Assembly (NCBI GenBank): GCA_020284085.1
Contig: JACEVL010000410.1
Span: 558,001-622,000, forward strand
Reading direction: 5' to 3'
Length of the DNA: 64,000 nucleotides
Origin: Aporrectodea caliginosa
Lineage: Eukaryota > Annelida > Clitellata > Crassiclitellata > Lumbricidae
The translations under genes were made by a program, and so were the position numbers. Below, one piece after another: positions 58,453 through 64,000 of this stretch (positions are counted from its first letter, which is position 1; the number at the start of each line of letters is the position of its first letter). Under the pieces are notes generated by a model, which saw nothing but the letters and a program-made list of their open reading frames with translations, was not told where the DNA came from and searched no databases.

Positions 58453-58465
58453 AGTTGTATTGTGA

Positions 58466-58636
58466 TCGTGTGTTGTATTGTATTGTATTGTACTCCACGT
58501 TTATATTACGACCGAGCCACCCGCAGTAAAGATCCGAGAAATTAATCTCTGATAAACCGACCGACCCGGAATCGAACCCGGGCCGCCGGCGTGGTGAGCG
58601 GGCTACCAACCCACTAGGGCCTAGGCCACTCAGGAT
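58466..58636 (-). mobile_element. tRNA-like SINE (or tRNA pseudogene) with (ACAAT)n tail
   Basis: Strong B box GGGTTCGATTCC with a CCCGG/CCGGG T stem, and a D-arm-like TAGTGGGTTGGTAGCCC. The anticodon stem is mismatched. A TGTAT-type tail at 58466..58491 points to a retroposed copy, not a working tRNA gene. Confidence 0.55.
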
Positions 58637-58849
58637 CTCTGATCGCAGTCTAACGACTAAGACGCTGCCTTCTCTTAAGAGCTTCCAGCCTTTCTGTTTC
58701 GAGAGAGACGCTTCAAAAGAATAAATTTGGTCAACTTCTGTCGTTTCTTGATGCTCTTTAGCAAATGCCCAACCTTCACCTGAATGAACATTAGAGTGGA
58801 TGCTTTATATCATTATTGATAGACCTTCAACTTCAAGTAACTAAGTTGA

Positions 58850-59045
58850 TTGAACTCGAAGTAAGATTATTTAAGAACTGCAACTGTAACTTGAACTAAA
58901 ATTGTTTGAGAACTGTAACTTGAACTGAAATTATTTAAGAACTCGAAGTTGAAGTTGAACTGAAATTATTTGAGAACTGAAACTGAACTGAAACTGAAAT
59001 TACTCCCAGCCGAACTGAACTGAAACTGAAATAGAAATTATTTTG
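58850..59045. repeat. Minisatellite, 12-33 bp units
   Basis: ACTGAAATTATTTGAGAACT-like units repeat, then shorter GAACTGAAACT units. Confidence 0.8.
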
Positions 59046-60184
59046 TGAAGTAAAATAACACTGTTTATATGATGGTGGACTGTGATTCACATCCTGCTCC
59101 ATTCTTAACTCAAATTTTGTTTAATCCATCACTTACACGATTTCTATTAGGCTTTAAACATCTCATAAAGTCGACCACTCCAAATATCACTCAGGAATCG
59201 TGCAGTAATCTGGATAATTCAATAATAATTTAGTAATAATTAACTCCGCCACTGCTCGTACTCTGGCAGTGCCAGTCTCAAGCCTGGAGTAAGGAGGAGG
59301 GCGACGCTAATCATATTTCTTATGACACAGTGTCGTTAAACAGCAACTAACAAACAAGCAGTAACCTGGGTTCCGACCAAATATAACCTATTTGACAAAA
59401 CTGACTAAAATATTAAACGATCCTTAACGGCTGTATTACTACGACTAAACATAGTCTTCAAGTGCAGAGAAACTCTATTGAATACGATGTTTGGTATTTA
59501 AATATGGACTCAGCACTCAAAGATAAGATGTAGTTGGAATATTAATCGACCAATCAATGAATAACATTTACAAGTATTTGAACAATCCCAAGACAACCAA
59601 CAACGAAGACCAGTCCAACGAGGCCACCGAAGAACGAGTCTTACAGAAACGCAGACGGCACTTAAGTAAGCACGTAAGTAAGTAGGTAAAATTTCATATT
59701 CAGCACTGTTACATCTTCAGCAGATCACATAGTTTTACGCTTGAATAATTCTAGTGCTATATGAAGAACCCGAAAGTGGTAGTAAATATTCTATCATTAA
59801 TCGTTACCGGTGGGTGGCGATAATTCAAAATTTAGAGCATAGTTATTATAGCCTATATAGGTACAAGCAAATACACGAATTTACGAAAAAAAAACAGAAA
59901 CAACACGCTCAGTGGCTGTGGAAATCGTCCTATAATACTTCAAAGATAAGTTTTCTATGTAGCCTAGTCTACAACAGCAATTGCGCAGTATTCATCATGT
60001 GTGGCCCAACTATTTCGTGTGTAAATATTGCCTGCGACGAATCATTACATAAACAGCTTTGCTCTAGCCAACGTTGCCCAAAGATTAAAACGAAACTACC
60101 ATTTTGACTGTCAAACGCATTTGGACGCAATTGAGAAGGTTTTTATCGGATAGAGAGGATCGATAAAATAATTGAAATCAGCTC
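59046..60184. other. No gene recognised
   Basis: A 117-codon plus frame (59754..60107) has no recognisable domain; probably chance. Confidence 0.4.
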
Positions 60185-60475
60185 TGGCCTTAGATTTCTA
60201 CGCTCTGCTGCAAAGGGTGACCTGGTTGTTCCCCCAACCGCAATACAGAATAGAAGCTTCGCTGTGGTTTGTCCAACTTTCTTAAAATTAACAGCTTGGC
60301 ATGGTGCTTGCCTCGCATCTTACGACATGAGCTTTTTAGTCTTTCTTTTACCTAAATTCCGTAAGCGCTTGAAAACCACTTTGCTATATTATCATAGTTT
60401 TTCGTCGTTAGGTCGAGAGCGCCTCTAGTTAATCTCCCTTGAAGAGGCACTGTTATTACGATTACAATTGATGAA
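60185..60475 (+). mobile_element. LINE C-terminal fragment
   Basis: RSAAKGDLVVPPTA then NRSFAVVCPTF is the same LINE C-terminus as at 17805..18080; the 3' end GAGAGCGCCTCTAG is followed by ATTACGATTAC. Confidence 0.65.
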
Positions 60476-61272
60476 CAAGAATGACATATATGGACAAGTT
60501 GACAATGTGATCTCTCGAATTGCTTGAGTCGTCGTCTGAACGGTGGTTAGAACTGACGCTTAAGCCAAAGTATCGCCATTGAAAGAAAAAAACGTCGACT
60601 CTGAGTAGTTAGTTACACTGTTTATGTGTCGCATCTTCAACATCCACTTGGAGGACAACCATGCCTCCCCTTGAAAAGGCGCTATGCAAATGCTTGAAAC
60701 GTTGCGTGGAAGTCAACAAAAGCAAAATTTTAAGAAATTTGGTACCGATTGCAAAGTTGTTGGTAATCCAACAACATGCTGTGGTTCCCGAAATATGGCC
60801 AGGAAATGTGGCCAGCAAGAAGAAATTCTCAACTATTATAATACGCGAGAGACGCTAGCTTTGATCCCGATTGAGAACAATTATATTGATAATCATCCGC
60901 TTTTGGCCAAGCTTTTGAAAGTACCCGAGAGCTCTGCCTGCCTATATATCCACTCGATAGCCCTTGGGAAACTGCTTTTATTGCACCCCGCAATGATACG
61001 ACCACATTGCATGTCCACATGAACATGACGCTTATCTTGAAGAAACTTCTAATACTTGTCCTAACCGTTCCACTAAATCAAATCATTTATTTTGTAACCA
61101 AACCAAACAATCACTTTACAATTACAGAGTTGCAAGAATAGGCCTACACAGTCAATAGGAGATGGCCACAAGGAAAAGCCCTGAAAGGATCATTAATCCC
61201 GCTAAGTAGGGCCACCTATGTACAAGTTAAACAAAAAGATGCAACGGCCGAGAAATGCTTATTAAGTATGAC
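60476..61272. other. No gene recognised
   Basis: A 112-codon plus frame (60684..61022) with overlapping alternatives on both strands lacks any motif. Confidence 0.4.
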
Positions 61273-61665
61273 AGGGTTGCCACCCGTCCCGACTTTGTCG
61301 GGACAGTCCCGATTTCGGGGTAAATGTCCCGAATCCCGACTTGACCTAGTCGGGACAAGCAAATGTCCCGACTTTCAGATGTTTGACCGAAAAACCTGGT
61401 GGGGACAGCGAAATGTCCCGACTTTTAGATTTTTGACTCCCCAAAAAGGTTGTCTCGCATCCCAATTTCGAGGAATTCGTACAAATAAGGTCTTGTCTTC
61501 AGCAATCTGTACAAGTTCAACAGGAATTTCGTGTGAAAAAGCAAAAAAAAAAAGGTCATCAGAAATTTCTTGGGAAGCGATCAAGGTTTTTTGGTGTCTA
61601 TTAAGCGGTCGTCTATGTTTTTCCCAAAATATCCCGACTTCCTAGTTCCGAAAGGTGGCAACCCT
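61273..61665. mobile_element. MITE, 393 bp, GGGTTGCCACC termini
   Basis: Ends AGGGTTGCCACC and GGTGGCAACCCT. Internal GTCCCGACTT and its neighbours repeat four or five times. Flanks TATGAC and AATGAC may be a short, worn target duplication. Superfamily not assigned. Confidence 0.65.
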
Positions 61666-61809
61666 AATGACAGTAGATAGTTTCGATTACTTGAATCTTA
61701 ACTAAATTTGGTAAATCAGAATCTTAACTAAATTAGGAAAACCAAATGAATCATTGGAGAAGAACATATGCGTGGGAGGTCAAATTATGAACAGACATTT
61801 GGATTCATC

Positions 61810-63210
61810 AAGAAACATTGTTATTAACACCAATCAAATAAGTGCGTAGTTTTTTTAAACAATACTAATGAAGGAGATTGCCTAATTCCTTGTGGAATGT
61901 TATTCCAGATTGAAGGTCCAGTAGCTCTAATTGAGAACAGACGGGAGTTAGTACGAGCAAAGATGTATCTATAATTACTAGAGTTTCTTGTAGAATGGGA
62001 ATGTATTTCTGAAGCAAGACTAAAAAAGCACTTGTAAACAGCAGGAAGCAAGCCATAGTCGTAACGGTACATGAATTCACCAGTTTGATAAAGCTTGATT
62101 TGTTCGAATTTTAGTATGTTAACCCTCGGGCTACCAAAGTGGGGCAGTGGTTGCCACCCCCCCTATTTCATCTCAAACTTTTTCCGTATGGAATAAAAAT
62201 TTGACCTTTTAGGTAGCTGTAGGGGGTTCATTAACACACGTTTTGAGGTAAAATGTGAGATGATATCTCACACCGTTCAAAAGTTATACCCAATATACCC
62301 GAGGTACCAGGGGGGTGGATACCACCCTCCCCTAGATTTTCGACTATATCTTATCCGTCATTTAATATTAAAGAGACACAAATTATACCATTCTATAGAG
62401 GGAATGTGGGGCTACATTTCTATGGTCACTGAGTTGACCTGAGACAACTGGAAGTGCTCAAAATAAATAATAATACGCGTAATATGCGTGAAAAATGGCT
62501 GAATGGAAAGACTCCCCCCTTAGTTTTTGTCTGTAGCATTATTCATTTGTCTTCCTGGAAGAGAAACAAAGATACCATTCTTTAGGGAATAAAGGGCTTC
62601 AGTTGCATTACCTACATCTTTGTGTTTTGAAGGCGGAAGTGATCAAAATAAATAATAATACGCGTAATCTGTGTGAAAATGGCTGAATACAGCATTACAA
62701 CGTGTGATATATATGTATGGATATATATGTATGGATGTACATTTATACTATAAAAACATGTGTAGGGCGGATTTTGTGTATCTTTATACATAGATTCTTC
62801 AAAACAACCATAATCTTATATTTGTTTATCCAAAAGTACAAAATGTACGCAATAATATACAATATTGCTAATTAATGAGTTCCGTTGTTAAAAGTGATGT
62901 AATTTCGAGGTGCATTCACATAATGTACAACTAAATATACCATTCTGTGCAGAAATGAATGCTGAATCAAATGCTATATTTAGTTATGATATCAAACCAA
63001 ACACTTGAATAGTTGGATAGTGTTACAAAAAAAGCTTGGTAGCCCTAGGGTTCCCTGAGCTTGTAGAATAGTGGGGCAGTATGTGACCCATATGCAGCAC
63101 CAGCCATTATTCGAATCACCCTTTTTGCAGTATTATAAGACACTAGACACAGCATAGGAAACCTTTTCTGCTCCTTGCAAATCGAATTAGCCTATTTGAG
63201 ATCTGACTGA
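61810..63210 (-). pseudogene. Jockey-like LINE C-terminal region, split by a piggyBac MITE
   Basis: 63210..63052 gives RVIRIMAGAAYGSHTAPLFY and 62118..61824 gives FMYRYDYGLLPAVYKCFF, SSNYRYIFARTNSRLF and GPSIWNNIPQGIRQSP. These are consecutive parts of one LINE protein C-terminus (KRVIRII...LF, Y-K-Y-x-x-G-L-L-P, GP-x-x-W-N-x-I-P). The MITE 62123..63050 sits between them. Confidence 0.7.
62119..63050. mobile_element. piggyBac-type MITE, copy 2 (928 bp)
   Basis: TTAA at 62119..62122, then CCCTCGGGCTACCAAA. The right end CTTGGTAGCCCTAGGG is followed by TTCC instead of TTAA. Nearly the same sequence as 31285..32247, including internal repeats. A 5'-CCACCCCCCC stretch near the right end is replaced by a short unrelated sequence. 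Confidence 0.85.
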
Positions 63211-63499
63211 TCTCTGATTTCTTCAGCGTTCAAAATTCTTCTCATTTGCTTTATATAGGCCTATACATATAATATAGACTACTTATGTCTCTCTTATCTG
63301 AGGCAATAACTCCAGTTTCTAATGCGCGAAGAATCAGTCTTAAATGTCATCAACATTGCCATTTATAATTATTATGTTCACATCTAATATCTAATATTTG
63401 AGTTATGTATGGCCTATTAGGTTAAATACAATGTTTGTACAAAGGTCTAGATGTAAAAATACACACGCCGTTCGTATACATTGTCGATATTACAATGCT

Positions 63500-63710
63500 T
63501 GTGCGCATAATTTTCTTTCAAGCTTTCGCGTTCTCAACGAAACCCACCTCATCATCAGCTGCTCTGTCTCCTTTCTCTGATCTCTCCGGCAACCAATAGA
63601 CATCGATGCGATGCAGCGCTCGTGAATAAGATGATTCCCCTGATCTCATAGAGCAGTAGCGCTTTATAAATTTAAAGTTTACGATTACGATTACAATTAC
63701 AACGATTACG
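63500..63710 (+). mobile_element. LINE 3' end with (ATTACG)n tail
   Basis: GCGCTCGTGAATAAGATGAT matches the 3' ends at 35640 and 51740; then GTTTACGATTACGATTACAA. Confidence 0.55.
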
Positions 63711-64000
63711 CTATTTTAGGTATGCTCAGACTCACTTGAATAGTTGGATAGTCTTTACCAGTCAAGGTGAATAAGTTCTATGAAACGTATATTCGCTTCT
63801 CACTTATCAAGCGTTTTCTTCTGTTGACCTGACATAATGACATATGGGCTTCAAATCATTCAGTCAACAACATTAAAATGCCATTCTTAACGTCATCGCA
63901 TAATTTGGTGCCCAATCTTACAGCGTCCATTTAAATTCGATTTAGTTCAATTGCATCTATGGGAATGTAAATCAGTTGAACTTCATTCAGTCGGTCAAGT

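Noticed and set aside
58560..58636. Possible functional tRNA(Val, CAC) gene
   Set aside because: B box and T stem are good, but the anticodon stem is mismatched and a SINE-type tail follows; treated as a retroposed tRNA-like unit.
60609..61026. Overlapping 65-112 codon frames at 60.6-61.0 kb
   Set aside because: Open on both strands in several frames with no motif and no splice or context support.

Overview
This window is eukaryotic, and almost certainly from an animal. It has spliced genes with GT..AG introns, no operon-like packing, AT-rich intergenic DNA, and dense LINE, SINE, hAT, piggyBac and Tc1/mariner debris plus long microsatellites. The mix of CR1/L2-like LINEs, tRNA-derived SINEs and a many-copy AGGCCT-centred palindrome suggests an aquatic invertebrate, perhaps an echinoderm or hemichordate. 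The clade is inference only.

The only genes I can support as intact belong to a tandem array of PLAC8/cornifelin-family (cysteine-rich, Pfam PLAC8) paralogs, all on the minus strand. Copy A (2360..2534) shows only its first coding exon; a piggyBac-like remnant at a TTAA lies where its downstream exons would be expected, so those exons are off the left edge or lost. Copies B (25182..28382, 160 aa), C (43636..48270, 134 aa) and D (54034..56629, 120 aa) are complete three-exon genes. All three share the same splice phases, an identical 143-bp middle exon length and an identical 99-bp last exon length. The paralogs differ mainly in the length of a Gln/Pro/Tyr-rich N-terminal tail.

The spacers between paralogs are themselves duplicated. 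Block X (13.7-15.6 kb, 31.0-34.7 kb, 50.0-50.6 kb), a fossil transposase block (15.9-17.8 kb and 34.7-35.0 kb, with a further copy at 18.7-20.7 kb) and block Z (38.2-40.9 kb, 50.7-51.0 kb) recur in the same order. The locus therefore seems to have grown by segmental duplication of units carrying gene plus spacer, followed by independent transposon insertions.

Layout: 0-3.2 kb, piggyBac remnant, LINE fragment and PLAC8-A exon 1. 3.5-6.8 kb, two hAT MITEs flanking a large foldback element built of tandem repeats. 6.8-13 kb, mostly unassigned DNA plus a 5'-truncated LINE nested in a tandem array. 13-21 kb, block X1 and two decayed copies of an RNase-H-fold transposase. 22.8-25 kb, palindrome, RTE-like LINE end and small repeats. 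25-29 kb, PLAC8-B. 29-43 kb, block X2, SINEs, piggyBac MITE, a nest of hAT insertions, tandem block Z and a Tc1/mariner fossil. 43.6-48.3 kb, PLAC8-C with a hAT element in intron 1. 48-54 kb, LINE fragments. 54-56.6 kb, PLAC8-D. 56.6-64 kb, unassigned DNA, SINEs, a MITE and a LINE split by a second copy of the piggyBac MITE.

No rRNA, functional tRNA, CRISPR array or bacterial-type system was seen. All translations and repeat boundaries were read by eye; none was checked by alignment software.
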